DNA of 48,386 bases from Candidatus Zipacnadia bacterium (GTDB lineage Bacteria > Armatimonadota > Zipacnadia > Zipacnadales > UBA5352). This document shows, piece after piece, positions 36,128 to 48,070 of the stretch. The notes beneath the pieces were generated by a model, which ran no database searches, was not told the origin of the DNA, and worked only from the letters and a program-made list of their open reading frames with translations. The stretch is from the NCBI GenBank assembly GCA_029820295.1, contig JALGVA010000019.1:1-48386 (forward strand), in the 5' to 3' direction. The stretch's first letter is position 1. Every line of letters begins with the position of its first letter. The translations under genes were made by a program, and so were the position numbers.

Positions 36128-36157
36128 AGCTCCCGGCCGCCGGAGCGACCGGGAGCT
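36128..36157. terminator. Hairpin between convergent genes
   Basis: A 9-bp perfect stem AGCTCCCGG/CCGGGAGCT with a 12-base loop sits between the stops of the cluster and the VWA gene. It has no clear U-run in either direction, so a shared bidirectional terminator is only likely, not certain. Confidence 0.5.
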
Positions 36158-36188
36158 GAGCTGATGCTTCTTCGCCTATCGTGCGGTG

Positions 36189-38534
36189 TTACACGAGGTC
36201 CGGGATGCGCGCGAGAAGTCCTGCGAGCATCGCGCCCAGGGCCTCCAGCAGACCGCGGCGGCCGAGCATGGTCCCGCCGTCGGTGCCGGGCGCCGCGCCG
36301 GTCTCGGGCGCTGCCGGCTGCTCGAGCGCATCCAGCTCAGCCTCGGTCAGCTCGGTCTTCCCCTCGCCGCCGATCTGCACCACGTGGCCGTTGACCAGCA
36401 CCAGCATGTTCTCGGCGACGGCGAGCTGGGCGTTGACCGCCGGGAAGGCGCGCGCGAGCTGGAAGTGGGCCTCGCTGAAGGCCTGCACCTGCAGCTCGGG
36501 CTGAAGCTGCTGCTCGGTCCCGACGCGCAGGCGGCTGTCCACCCACTGCTCGCCCTGCTGGATGAAGCCGCGCTGGCCCACGTTGACGATGTTGCCCACG
36601 CGCTGCCAGTTGCCCTCGGCATCGAGGTACATGTTCTGGGTCGCCACCGAGGTCTGCGCCTGCATGGCCTGGGCGTTGTCCCGCTGGGAGATGGCATATC
36701 CGCCCATGCGCTCGGTCGCCAGCGGGCCGGCCGGGCCCATCGCGCCCTCCGGGCCGCGTAGCCGCTCCTCCACCTCGTCGGCGGTAATCTCGCCGCTATC
36801 CAGCGCCAGGAACGAGGTGTACTCGGTGAGGATGCCGTACTCGGTTCCGAGGCGTACGATCTCGTCCACCAGCTCCTTGCTCTCACCGTTCAGCCGGATC
36901 TGATCGAGCAGCCAGCCGACCTTGCGCCCCGCCCACAGCGCCGGGATGTAGTCGCGCGAGCGCGCCTCCTCCGGGAAGCTCGCGCGGATGTCGAAGTGCT
37001 CGGAGCCCTCAGGCGTCTGGCCGGAGACGCGCACCGTCGTGGCGCCGGTGGTGCGCCTGTCGTAGCGTCCCAGCGCCACGATCTGCGAGCCGTGGAACAG
37101 GTCGGGCAGCTCCTGCGGGAAGGTGTCATAGGTGGTGATCTCGCCGAAGTCCACGCCGATGTCGGTCAGCATCGGGTGCGAGATCTTGGCGTAGAAGCTG
37201 GCGACCTTGGCCTCGATGCTCTCCTCGGGGCGCACGTAGGCCGCTACACCGCCGTTGTCGAGCGACATCCGGTCGAGAAAGTGCGTGTCCACGTCGTAGC
37301 CCACGCCGAAGACGAAGACGCGCGTGGAGGCGTCCATCTCCTCCCGCGCGTCCCTGACGTTAGCCAGGATGTCGTCGAGGTCGGTAACGCCTGCGGTGGG
37401 CAGGCCATCGGTGAGCATCACGATGTAGTTGGGCCGGCCCTCGGAGCGGCGCTCCATCGCGAGCTGCATGGCGGCGTTGATGTCGGTCGAGCCCGCCGCC
37501 TCCATGTCGGCGATGAACTGTCGCGCCTCGCGCACACGGTCCGCGCCGGCGCGGCCCAGCTCCTCGCCGAAGGAGCGGATGTTGTCGCTGAAGGTGATGA
37601 TCTCGAACAGGTCGTCCTCACCGAGCTGATTGACGCAGAAGGTGAGCGCATCGCGCGCCTGCTCGATCTTCTCGCCGCTCATGCTGCCCGAGCGGTCCAG
37701 CACGAAGACCACGTTCTTGGGGACCGGGGCGGCGTCGCGCTCAACCGACGGGGCGGTCAGCAACATGAAGAAGCCGTCCTCGCCGGGCTCCTTGTAGGTC
37801 ATGATGTGGGTGCCCACGGCGTCCATCGACACCGTGTAGTACATGCGCAGGTCGCGGTCGGGGCGGGTGTTGTTCTCCTCATAGGAGACGGTGGCGTGCC
37901 GCCGGTCCTGCTTGTCGATGGAGACATTGTGGCTGGGGCAGTAGACGCTGGCGATGGGGTCGGCGGAGGTGATGCGCGCGTTGAACACGGTCTCGCCGAC
38001 CGGCTCGGTCGAGAACTGCTCGGTGCTGAGCGGGTACACGTACTCGACCACGCCGGCGTCATGGCCCAGCAGCTCGGAGTAGGTGATCTGGATGCGACGC
38101 TCGCCGTCGGGGGGGATGGGGAAGACGCGGGCGCGGTAGGTGTTGTTGCCCGCGTACTCGAACAGCCCCGGGTCGCGGCGGCGGCGCATGATGTCCTCGT
38201 AGATGCGCCGGGCCTCGTCGGCTTCGAGCAGGCTGGTCTCGAGCCGCTGGCCGTCGGCCACGATCTCGAAGTCCTGCACCACCGAATTGGGCGGCAGCGG
38301 GAACATGTAGGTGGCCTCGACTTCGCGGTTCGCCTCGTTGACGAAGACCTGGTCGATCTTCGTGGTGGCGACCTGGTCGCGGATCTCCACGTCCACGTGA
38401 TGGTACTTGATGGTGAACCAGGGGACATCGGGCTCGGGCCGTTCAGGTGGCCCGGGGATGAGGATGCCGTCTGCCGGCGCCCCCCCCGCGAGGATCGTCA
38501 GCAGCATCGCGGACAACGCCAGTCGCCTGATCAT
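36189..38534 (-). CDS. Exported VIT and von Willebrand factor A domain protein
   Basis: The 781-residue exported protein has a signal peptide at residues 1-22 (MIRRLALSAMLLTILAGG). An inter-alpha-trypsin-inhibitor VIT domain follows (VDVEIRDQVATTKIDQVFVN through ATYMFPLPPNSVVQDFEI). A VWA domain starts near residue 275 with an intact MIDAS motif in NVVFVLDRSGSMSG, plus the YIVMLTDGLPTAG strand. A long beta/alpha C-terminal part ends in a helical segment (LLEALGAMLAGLLARI) that could anchor the protein. VIT-VWA pairs usually mediate metal-dependent adhesion or surface complex formation. The start has GGAGGG six bases upstream. The substrate or partner is unknown, and the gene stands alone between two + strand blocks. 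Confidence 0.9.
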   Translation of the reverse strand: MIRRLALSAMLLTILAGGAPADGILIPGPPERPEPDVPWFTIKYHHVDVEIRDQVATTKIDQVFVNEANREVEATYMFPLPPNSVVQDFEIVADGQRLETSLLEADEARRIYEDIMRRRRDPGLFEYAGNNTYRARVFPIPPDGERRIQITYSELLGHDAGVVEYVYPLSTEQFSTEPVGETVFNARITSADPIASVYCPSHNVSIDKQDRRHATVSYEENNTRPDRDLRMYYTVSMDAVGTHIMTYKEPGEDGFFMLLTAPSVERDAAPVPKNVVFVLDRSGSMSGEKIEQARDALTFCVNQLGEDDLFEIITFSDNIRSFGEELGRAGADRVREARQFIADMEAAGSTDINAAMQLAMERRSEGRPNYIVMLTDGLPTAGVTDLDDILANVRDAREEMDASTRVFVFGVGYDVDTHFLDRMSLDNGGVAAYVRPEESIEAKVASFYAKISHPMLTDIGVDFGEITTYDTFPQELPDLFHGSQIVALGRYDRRTTGATTVRVSGQTPEGSEHFDIRASFPEEARSRDYIPALWAGRKVGWLLDQIRLNGESKELVDEIVRLGTEYGILTEYTSFLALDSGEITADEVEERLRGPEGAMGPAGPLATERMGGYAISQRDNAQAMQAQTSVATQNMYLDAEGNWQRVGNIVNVGQRGFIQQGEQWVDSRLRVGTEQQLQPELQVQAFSEAHFQLARAFPAVNAQLAVAENMLVLVNGHVVQIGGEGKTELTEAELDALEQPAAPETGAAPGTDGGTMLGRRGLLEALGAMLAGLLARIPDLV

Positions 38535-38624
38535 GGTGTGCCCTCCTCTGCGCACTACCTCTGGTGCGTATGACGAAGCAGGCATATGCGCGGGTTCCCG
38601 CGGTGGGCGAAGTTCTCAGCGTGC

Positions 38625-38740
38625 CTCACCCCCTCCGGCTGCGCAGGCGCAGCCTCCAGCCCCTCTCCCTTCCGTCCCGCTCACGAGCGGGATGGAGTGC
38701 AGGGGAAGGGGAGCAACAACGACTGGCGCGCGCAGCCCTG
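38625..38740. repeat. Intergenic GC-rich repeat-like segment with hairpins
   Basis: This part of the 328-base gap upstream of the SOS promoter has no gene. It contains GGCTGCGCAGGCGCAGCC-type and CCCGCTCACGAGCGGG-type palindromes, then a purine-rich stretch ending AGGGGAAGGGGAGCAACAA. It resembles dispersed REP-like intergenic elements. Copy number elsewhere in the genome is unknown. Confidence 0.4.
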
Positions 38741-38810
38741 CGGATCGCGCGTCGACGGAAAGTGAGGCCCACCGTCCCGATTGTCCATTGCTCATTCCCC
38801 CGTCGTTCTC

Positions 38811-38839
38811 TTGACGGTCGAACAATTGTTCGATATAAT
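38811..38839 (+). promoter_or_regulatory. Near-consensus promoter of the dnaE2 unit
   Basis: -35 TTGACG (38811-38816), a 17-base spacer and a perfect -10 TATAAT (38834-38839). The spacer is almost filled by a palindromic SOS box, so repressor binding would block RNA polymerase directly. Confidence 0.88.
38818..38833. promoter_or_regulatory. LexA (SOS) operator inside the dnaE2 promoter
   Basis: TCGAACAATTGTTCGA is a perfect 16-base palindrome containing CGAAC-N4-GTTCG, the core of the Gram-positive-type LexA box. It lies exactly between the -35 and -10 hexamers and upstream of a translesion polymerase gene, as expected for SOS control. LexA itself is not in the window. Confidence 0.85.
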
Positions 38840-38862
38840 GCCTTCACCACGATGTTCTGCGA

Positions 38863-39129
38863 GTGAGTGCGATGGTGGCGATGACCAGATCCATAGGCGA
38901 ACCGATCTACACCGAAGGCACCCGCGAACGCTGCCCGAATGCCTTTACCTGGCGTGGACGGCGCTACGAGGTGGTCGATACCGGCGGCGCCTGGCGGCTG
39001 ATGGGGCGCTGGTGGAAGGGCGATGGCGAGCGCCGCTTCGTGCGCGTGCTCACCGACGCCGGCCGCACCTTCGACCTGTGCCGCTACGAGACCACCGACC
39101 GGTGGCACGTGTATCGGGTGTGGGATTGA
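38863..39129 (+). CDS. Small DUF6504-like protein upstream of dnaE2
   Basis: The 88-residue soluble protein has a core of IGEPIYTEGTRER, NAFTWRGRRYEVVD, WKGDGERRFVRVLT and TFDLCRYETTDRW. The WRGRRY and WH-xY-RVW pattern resembles the small domain I know as DUF6504, found beside or fused to Y-family/DnaE2 mutagenesis polymerases in actinobacteria; this is from memory. It is the first gene after the SOS promoter, and the dnaE2 start follows 82 bases later across a tandem repeat. The start is uncertain: GTG 38863, ATG 38872 or ATG 38881. It probably serves as an accessory factor in SOS mutagenesis. Confidence 0.78.
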   Translation: MSAMVAMTRSIGEPIYTEGTRERCPNAFTWRGRRYEVVDTGGAWRLMGRWWKGDGERRFVRVLTDAGRTFDLCRYETTDRWHVYRVWD

Positions 39130-39130
39130 A

Positions 39131-39207
39131 GCTTCCAGCTACCGGCTTCCAGCTATCGGCTTTCAGCTACCGGCTAACGGCTACCGGCTAACGGCTACCG
39201 GCTAACG
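39131..39207 (+). repeat. Heptamer tandem repeat (11 copies) in the dnaE2 ribosome-binding region
   Basis: Eleven uninterrupted 7-base units of GCTNNCR type fill 39131-39207: GCTTCCA, GCTACCG, GCTTCCA, GCTATCG, GCTTTCA, then alternating GCTACCG and GCTAACG three times. The array begins one base after the previous stop codon and ends four bases before the dnaE2 ATG, leaving no recognisable Shine-Dalgarno sequence. Confidence 0.95.
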
Positions 39208-39211
39208 ACTG

Positions 39212-42865
<3,654 letters not shown>

Positions 42866-42879
42866 ACGGCCGGGAACAG

Positions 42880-42985
42880 TTGGGCATGGGGGATGGAGCA
42901 TGGGGCATGGGGAACGGCAGACGGCCCGCAACGGGGAGCCGGCAACCGGCAGCCGGGGACGGCGACAGGCAACGGCTGGCGCCTC
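42880..42985 (+). repeat. Intergenic repeat segment after dnaE2
   Basis: The 197-base gap contains GGGCATGGGGGATGG (identical to the start of the insertion inside dnaE2), CATGGGGCATGGGGAACGG iterations, and GCCGGCAACCGGCAGCCGG-type runs resembling the heptamer array upstream of dnaE2. GGGGACGGCGAC is also shared with the coding insertion. No gene or promoter was found here. Confidence 0.55.
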
Positions 42986-43062
42986 GCCGCCGAGTACTCT
43001 GAAGGTCCCCTCGCCTTCGCCGCCGAAGCGCCGTGCGGCGTATCGATCCCCGCACGGAGGGC

Positions 43063-45030
43063 ATGCCCATCGCCATCGAGCGCGACGTGAGGTCGGCCGA
43101 GGACCCCGAGGAGACCCCTCGCGGCGCCGCGGTCACGCCCGCGTCCGTGACCATCGGCCTGCTCGCGCTGCTGGCCGCCATCGCCATGATCCACTGGGCG
43201 GAGCTGGTGCTGGGCGGGCGGCGCGGCCACACCGCCATGGCCAACACCTCGGTGCCCGTCGGCGCCTTTACCACGCTCCTCGTCGTGCTCGGGCTGAGCA
43301 CGCTCCTGCGCCTGGTCAGTCGTCGGCTGGGCCTGAACCGCCGCGAGCTGATCGTGATCTACGTGATGGCCGCCACCGGCTCGGTGCTCGCCTCGTCCGG
43401 CGCCATCCACTTCCTCGTGCCCTCGCTGGCCGCGCCTTACTACTTCGCCACCCCCGAGAACCGCTGGGAGCGCTTCCATGAGTACATTCCACAGTGGCTC
43501 GCGCCCCCGGACGCCCATAGTGTCACGCCCTTCTTCGAGGGCGGCCCGCTGCCCATCGACGTCTGGCTGGGCCCGGCCACCATCTGGTGCTGCTTCGTCA
43601 TCGCCTTCGCCATCTGTACGCTCAGCCTCGCCGCCATCGTGCGCGCGCAGTGGATCCGGCGCGAGCGCCTGACCTTCCCGACCGTGCAGGTGCCGCTGGA
43701 GGTCACCGCGCCCTCGGGCGACTTCTGGTGCAACCCGGTGGCGTGGGTCGGCATGGCCCTGCCCTTCCTCATCGGCACGCTCAACACCCTCAACCGCAAC
43801 TACCCGACGGTGCCCAAGCTCGAGGTACGCAACATCAGTCTGTCGCGCCACTTCGCCGGGCCGCCGTGGAACGCCATGGGCGGCCTGCGGCTGTCCTTCT
43901 ACCCGTTCGTGATCGGCATCGCCTACCTGCTGACCACCGAGGTCACGCTCTCGTGCTGGCTGTTCTACGTCGCGCGCAAGCTCGCGCTCGTGGCCGCGGC
44001 CGTGCTGGGCATCGATGACTGGGGCACCGGCGGCCTGAGCCGCTTCCCCTTCCCGGACCATCAGGGCGCGGGCGCCTTCATCGGCCTGACCGCGCTGAGC
44101 GTCTGGGTCGGGCGCGCCGAGCTGGCGCAGGTCTGCCGGGACGCCTTCGCTCCCTCGGGCGCGGCGCACTCCGCCGCGCCGCGCTGGGCGGTGCCCGCGC
44201 TGATGCTGAGCTTCGCGGGCATGGTCGGCTTCGCGCGCGCCGCAGGCATGAACGCCGCGCTCGCCGGCCTGACCATTGCGCTCGCGCTGGTCTACCTCAC
44301 GGCCGCCACGCGCATTCGTGCGGAAACCGGCGACGCCTGGCTCTTCGGCCCGCGCATCGACCCCAGCTCGCTGATCGTGCAGACCGCAGGCGCGAGGCGC
44401 TTCGCCCCGCGCGACCTCACCGTGATGGCCTTCCTGAGCAACATCTCGACCTACGACCTGCGCTGCGTCGCCATGCCGCACCAGCTCGATGCCTACAAGT
44501 TCGCCGATGAGCTGGACATCGACCGCGGACGCATGACCTGGTCGGTGGTCGTCGCGACGACGGTGGGCGTGCCGGTGGCGTTCTGGTCGGCGCTGGCGGT
44601 CTGGCACGCACTGGGCGCGACCGCCAAGGGCGAGGTCTGGCGCATCCAGCAGGGGCGCATGCCCTTCGAGCGCCTCGCCGGCTACCTCAACGCGCCTCAG
44701 CCGGCCGATGTCCCGGGCGCGGTCTTCGTGGCGGTCGGGGTGCTGGTCACCGTCGCGCTGTTCGCGATGCGCACGCGCTTCCTGTGGTGGCCGCTGCACC
44801 CGGTCGGCTACGCCATCGCGCACACCACCAGCATGGACGCGCAGTGGTTCCCGTTCCTGCTCGCCTGGGCCGCCAAGGTCGTCATCATGCGCTATGGCGG
44901 CGCCGGCCTCTACCGGCGCGCGCTGCCGTTCTTCCTGGGCCTCGTGGTCGGCGATCTGATGAACGGCGGGCTGTACACGGTCATCGCCTTCTTCTCCGAG
45001 GGCATGCAGGTCTACCCCATGAACTGGTGA
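43063..45030 (+). CDS. Large polytopic membrane protein, OPT-like/DUF6785 family (copy 2)
   Basis: The 655-residue protein has about 14-16 helices and is paralogous to the protein at 28197-30176. Shared segments include LIVIYVMAATGSVLAS, RERLTFPTVQVPLEV, TRIRAETGDAWLFGP, WWPLHPVGYAIAH, and MRYGGAGLYRRALPFFLGL. The probable role is uptake of degradation products, since a secreted sugar-binding glycosidase-like gene follows 20 bases later, but no transport substrate is known. ATG 43063 with GGAGG only two bases away is used; GTG 43033 is an alternative that avoids the short spacing. Codon use matches the chromosome. Confidence 0.82.
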   Translation: MPIAIERDVRSAEDPEETPRGAAVTPASVTIGLLALLAAIAMIHWAELVLGGRRGHTAMANTSVPVGAFTTLLVVLGLSTLLRLVSRRLGLNRRELIVIYVMAATGSVLASSGAIHFLVPSLAAPYYFATPENRWERFHEYIPQWLAPPDAHSVTPFFEGGPLPIDVWLGPATIWCCFVIAFAICTLSLAAIVRAQWIRRERLTFPTVQVPLEVTAPSGDFWCNPVAWVGMALPFLIGTLNTLNRNYPTVPKLEVRNISLSRHFAGPPWNAMGGLRLSFYPFVIGIAYLLTTEVTLSCWLFYVARKLALVAAAVLGIDDWGTGGLSRFPFPDHQGAGAFIGLTALSVWVGRAELAQVCRDAFAPSGAAHSAAPRWAVPALMLSFAGMVGFARAAGMNAALAGLTIALALVYLTAATRIRAETGDAWLFGPRIDPSSLIVQTAGARRFAPRDLTVMAFLSNISTYDLRCVAMPHQLDAYKFADELDIDRGRMTWSVVVATTVGVPVAFWSALAVWHALGATAKGEVWRIQQGRMPFERLAGYLNAPQPADVPGAVFVAVGVLVTVALFAMRTRFLWWPLHPVGYAIAHTTSMDAQWFPFLLAWAAKVVIMRYGGAGLYRRALPFFLGLVVGDLMNGGLYTVIAFFSEGMQVYPMNW

Positions 45031-45050
45031 CGTGTGGAGGAGTGATCCCG

Positions 45051-46994
45051 ATGATGCGGTTCGGCGCAGTGACCATGCTCCTGATGTTCGGCCTTGCGGT
45101 TGCCGCGGCCCAGCAGTGGGGCGTCCCGACCGGCGAGAACCTGGTGCGCAACCCCAGCTTCGAGGAGGTCGATGCCGACGGCAGCCCGGTCGGCTGGCGC
45201 CTGCCCCAGCGCTACGCCATCGACGGCACGGTCGCGCGCACCGGCGAGCGCTCGCTGACCTGGGAGAATGACGATCCCGACCTGTACGTGCTGTGCAGCC
45301 AGCCCATCGACCTGCAGCCGGGCAGGCGCTACGACATCCGCGCCTTTGTCCGCACCGAGGACGTGGTCGGCGATGACACCGGCGCCACCATCTGCGTCGA
45401 GTGGCGCGACCAGGACGGGGCCTGGATGGGCGGCTCGTACCCCTCGGGCCGCAAGGGCGACACCGCTGAGTGGAGCGAGGTCGGTGGCCTGACCGCGCGC
45501 CTGCCGGCTGAGGCCACGGACCCCACGATTACCTGCTACGTGCGCCGGGGCATGGTCGGCCGGGCGTGGTGGGATGACGTCTGCGTGCGGCTCGTCCCGG
45601 AGCGCCCCATGCACAGCCTGCTGGTTGGCCCCTACCGCGGCTGGATCACCGACGACGGGCCCGAGCAGGTGCAGGTGACGGCGAGCTTCGTGCTGGACGA
45701 CCTCGACGTGCCCCCCGCGGACCTGCGCCTGGGCGCGCGCCTGCAGCCCGCCGCTGGCGGGGCGGCCGTGGCCGAGGAGGGCGTGGCCGGCATCACCGGC
45801 GAGGATGTGCGCCTGTCGCTCCCGGTCGGCGGCCTGGCGCCGGGGGACTACCTCGTGACCGTGGACCTCCAGGACGCCGACGGCGCGAGCATCTGCGCCG
45901 ATGAGTACCGCCTGACCCGCCGCGAGGGCCCGATGCCGCACAGCTTCATCGACCGCCACAACCGGCTCATCGTCGATGGCGAGCCGGTCTTCCCGCTGGG
46001 CATGTACTGGAGCAGCATCGACCGTGAGCAGCTTGAGCGCTACGTCGAGGGCCCGTTCAACTGCCTGATGCCCTACGGCTCGCCCAACCCCGAGCAGATG
46101 GACCTGGCGCAGGAGTTCGGCCTGGGCGTGATCTACTCAATCAAGGACTTCTACTTCGGCACACGGTACTGCCCGGCGTTCATCACCGCCGAGGCCGACG
46201 AGGAGGCCGCAGTGCGCGAGCGCGTGCGCCGCTACCGCGACCACCCGGCGCTGATGGCCTGGTACCTCAACGATGAGCTGCCCGCGTCGATGATGGACCG
46301 CCTCGAGGCCCACCAGCGCTGGGTCGAGGAGGAGGACCCCGACCATCCGACCTGGGTGGTGCTTTACCAGGTCGGCGAGGTACGACGCTACGTGCGCAGC
46401 TTCGACGTCATCGGCACCGACCCGTATCCGATCCCCGCTCGGCCCGTCTCCATGGCAGGCCAGTGGACGCGCATCACGCGCGAGGCCGTCGATGACGCGC
46501 GCGCGCTGTGGATGGTGCCGCAGGCCTTCAACTGGGCGGTCTACCGCGATGGCGAGGACGTGCGCCCGCCCACGCCCGCCGAGCTGCGCTCGATGACCTG
46601 GCAGTGTATCTGCGAGGGCGCCGACGGGCTGATCTACTACTCGTGGTTCGACCTGCGCAAGGACCGGCAGTACCCGTTCGACGAGCGCTGGCCGGAGGTG
46701 AAGGCGGTCGCGCAAGAGGTGGCCGACCTGGCGCCGGTGCTGCTGTCGGTGGAGCCGACGCCGGAGATCACGGTCGAGGCCGACGAGGCCATCCACTGGA
46801 CGGTGCGCGCGCTCGACGGGGAGACGTGGCTCCTGATGGTCAGCGACTCCCCCGAGCCGACGACGGCCACGGTGCGCTTCGCGGCGCCGCCGCAGCGCGT
46901 GATGGCGGGCGAGGCTGACGTGCGGATCGATGGGGGAGAGGCGCGCCTGGACTTCGCGCCGCTGGAGGTGAAGTTCCTGCGCTGGGGTGGGTAG
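45051..46994 (+). CDS. Secreted carbohydrate-binding/glycoside hydrolase-like protein
   Basis: The 647-residue exported protein has a signal peptide about residues 1-20 (MMRFGAVTMLLMFGLAVAAA). Residues about 28-190 look like a CBM4/9-type jelly roll (ENLVRNPSFEEVDADGSPVGW, YDIRAFVRTED, WWDDVCVRL). A short beta domain (about 200-300) follows, then a TIM-barrel region introduced by DRHNRLIVDGEPVFPLGMYW, the typical entry to GH2/GH5-like barrels. MAWYLNDELPASMMDR may carry the acid/base glutamate, and DGLIYYSWFDLRKDR is near the C-terminal barrel strand. GGAGG precedes the start. A polysaccharide-degrading enzyme is likely, but substrate and GH family are unassigned. Confidence 0.8.
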   Translation: MMRFGAVTMLLMFGLAVAAAQQWGVPTGENLVRNPSFEEVDADGSPVGWRLPQRYAIDGTVARTGERSLTWENDDPDLYVLCSQPIDLQPGRRYDIRAFVRTEDVVGDDTGATICVEWRDQDGAWMGGSYPSGRKGDTAEWSEVGGLTARLPAEATDPTITCYVRRGMVGRAWWDDVCVRLVPERPMHSLLVGPYRGWITDDGPEQVQVTASFVLDDLDVPPADLRLGARLQPAAGGAAVAEEGVAGITGEDVRLSLPVGGLAPGDYLVTVDLQDADGASICADEYRLTRREGPMPHSFIDRHNRLIVDGEPVFPLGMYWSSIDREQLERYVEGPFNCLMPYGSPNPEQMDLAQEFGLGVIYSIKDFYFGTRYCPAFITAEADEEAAVRERVRRYRDHPALMAWYLNDELPASMMDRLEAHQRWVEEEDPDHPTWVVLYQVGEVRRYVRSFDVIGTDPYPIPARPVSMAGQWTRITREAVDDARALWMVPQAFNWAVYRDGEDVRPPTPAELRSMTWQCICEGADGLIYYSWFDLRKDRQYPFDERWPEVKAVAQEVADLAPVLLSVEPTPEITVEADEAIHWTVRALDGETWLLMVSDSPEPTTATVRFAAPPQRVMAGEADVRIDGGEARLDFAPLEVKFLRWGG

Positions 46995-47002
46995 GGCCAC
47001 GG

Positions 47003-48070
47003 TCAGCCGCCCGCAAGCGCCCGCTGGACGAACGGCCAGATGATGTCGGCGTAGAAGCGGTGCCCGGCCATCCCCCAGGCGTGCTCGAAGCGCTCGGGGG
47101 CGCCCGCGGCGGCGTAGATGCGCCGAATGTCCCCGACCGCCCGCTCGACCTCCTCGAGCGGGAAGAGCGTGTCCTCGCGGCCGTTGACGATCAGCAGCGA
47201 GCGCGGCGCGATCAGTCCGGCTACGTCGGCGAACTCGCCGAAGTGGTGGATGCCGGGGACGACATTGCAGTCGCAGTGATGCACCAGGCCACCCGCGCCC
47301 ATGAAGGGCGCGAACGAGCAGCTTGGCACCGTGACCGTGACGCGCGGATCGCAGGCGGCCGCATAGGTGGTCGCCACGCCCCCGCCGGAGTTCCCCATCA
47401 TCAGGATGCGCGGCGCATCGACCTCGGGCAGCGCCGTCGCCCAGTCGATGATGCGCTCAAGGTCCCACAGGCGCTCGCCGATGACCGTGCGGCCCGCCAG
47501 CAGGGCGTGGATGAGCTGGCTGCGGCAGTCGCGGCCATCGTGGCGCTGGTTCAGGTCGGGGATGCAGTTGGCCTCGAAGCCGCGCGTGTTGGGCGCGATG
47601 GCCAGGAAGTTCCGACGCACCGCCTGCACCGCTACGTCCGCGTCAAGCCGCTCGATGCGCTCGCGCCGCCGCGGGTCGTCGCGATGCACGCCGGCGTAGG
47701 TGTCGTGCCCGCGCGCCTCGTGCCCGTGCGGCAGCACCGCCAGCGGCCACGGACCATCGCCTTCGGGGCGCAGCAGCCAGAACTCGACCCACCAGCCGGG
47801 CTCGGTCTCGATGCGCCCGAGTGCGCGGGTGAACTCGCCCAGGTCTTCAGCATCATCCAGCGCCACCTGCGGCGAGTACCCGGCCAGCTCGCGCTCCATT
47901 CCTTCGAGCCCGACCAGCGCTCTGAGGGCGGGCCGCGCCCGCTCCTGCCACGCTGCCACGCCCTCGCTGTCCGTCGCGCGGCAGGCGTGCTCGCGCAGTT
48001 CCGGGGCATGGACGCGGCGCAGGTGGCTGAGAACCGGCTCCTGATCGCCGTGCTCGGCTGGTGGCAGCAT
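47003..48070 (-). CDS. Alpha/beta hydrolase (acetyl xylan esterase/dienelactone hydrolase-like)
   Basis: The 355-residue hydrolase has the oxyanion loop LPHGHEARGHDTY, nucleophile elbow MMGNSGGG (Ser within GNSGG), acid residue in NGREDTLFPL and histidine in GMAGHRFYAD, giving a complete catalytic triad. The N-terminal helical part resembles the acetyl-esterase family that acts on polysaccharide side chains. No signal peptide is visible from ATG 48070; longer frames upstream (to 48301) look non-coding. It is convergent with the secreted glycosidase gene, 8 bases apart, suggesting related carbohydrate metabolism. Peptidase activity of the prolyl oligopeptidase type cannot be excluded. Confidence 0.82.
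   Translation of the reverse strand: MLPPAEHGDQEPVLSHLRRVHAPELREHACRATDSEGVAAWQERARPALRALVGLEGMERELAGYSPQVALDDAEDLGEFTRALGRIETEPGWWVEFWLLRPEGDGPWPLAVLPHGHEARGHDTYAGVHRDDPRRRERIERLDADVAVQAVRRNFLAIAPNTRGFEANCIPDLNQRHDGRDCRSQLIHALLAGRTVIGERLWDLERIIDWATALPEVDAPRILMMGNSGGGVATTYAAACDPRVTVTVPSCSFAPFMGAGGLVHHCDCNVVPGIHHFGEFADVAGLIAPRSLLIVNGREDTLFPLEEVERAVGDIRRIYAAAGAPERFEHAWGMAGHRFYADIIWPFVQRALAGG

Noticed and set aside
39131-39207. CRISPR array
   Set aside because: The units are 7 bases with no spacers; this is a simple tandem repeat.
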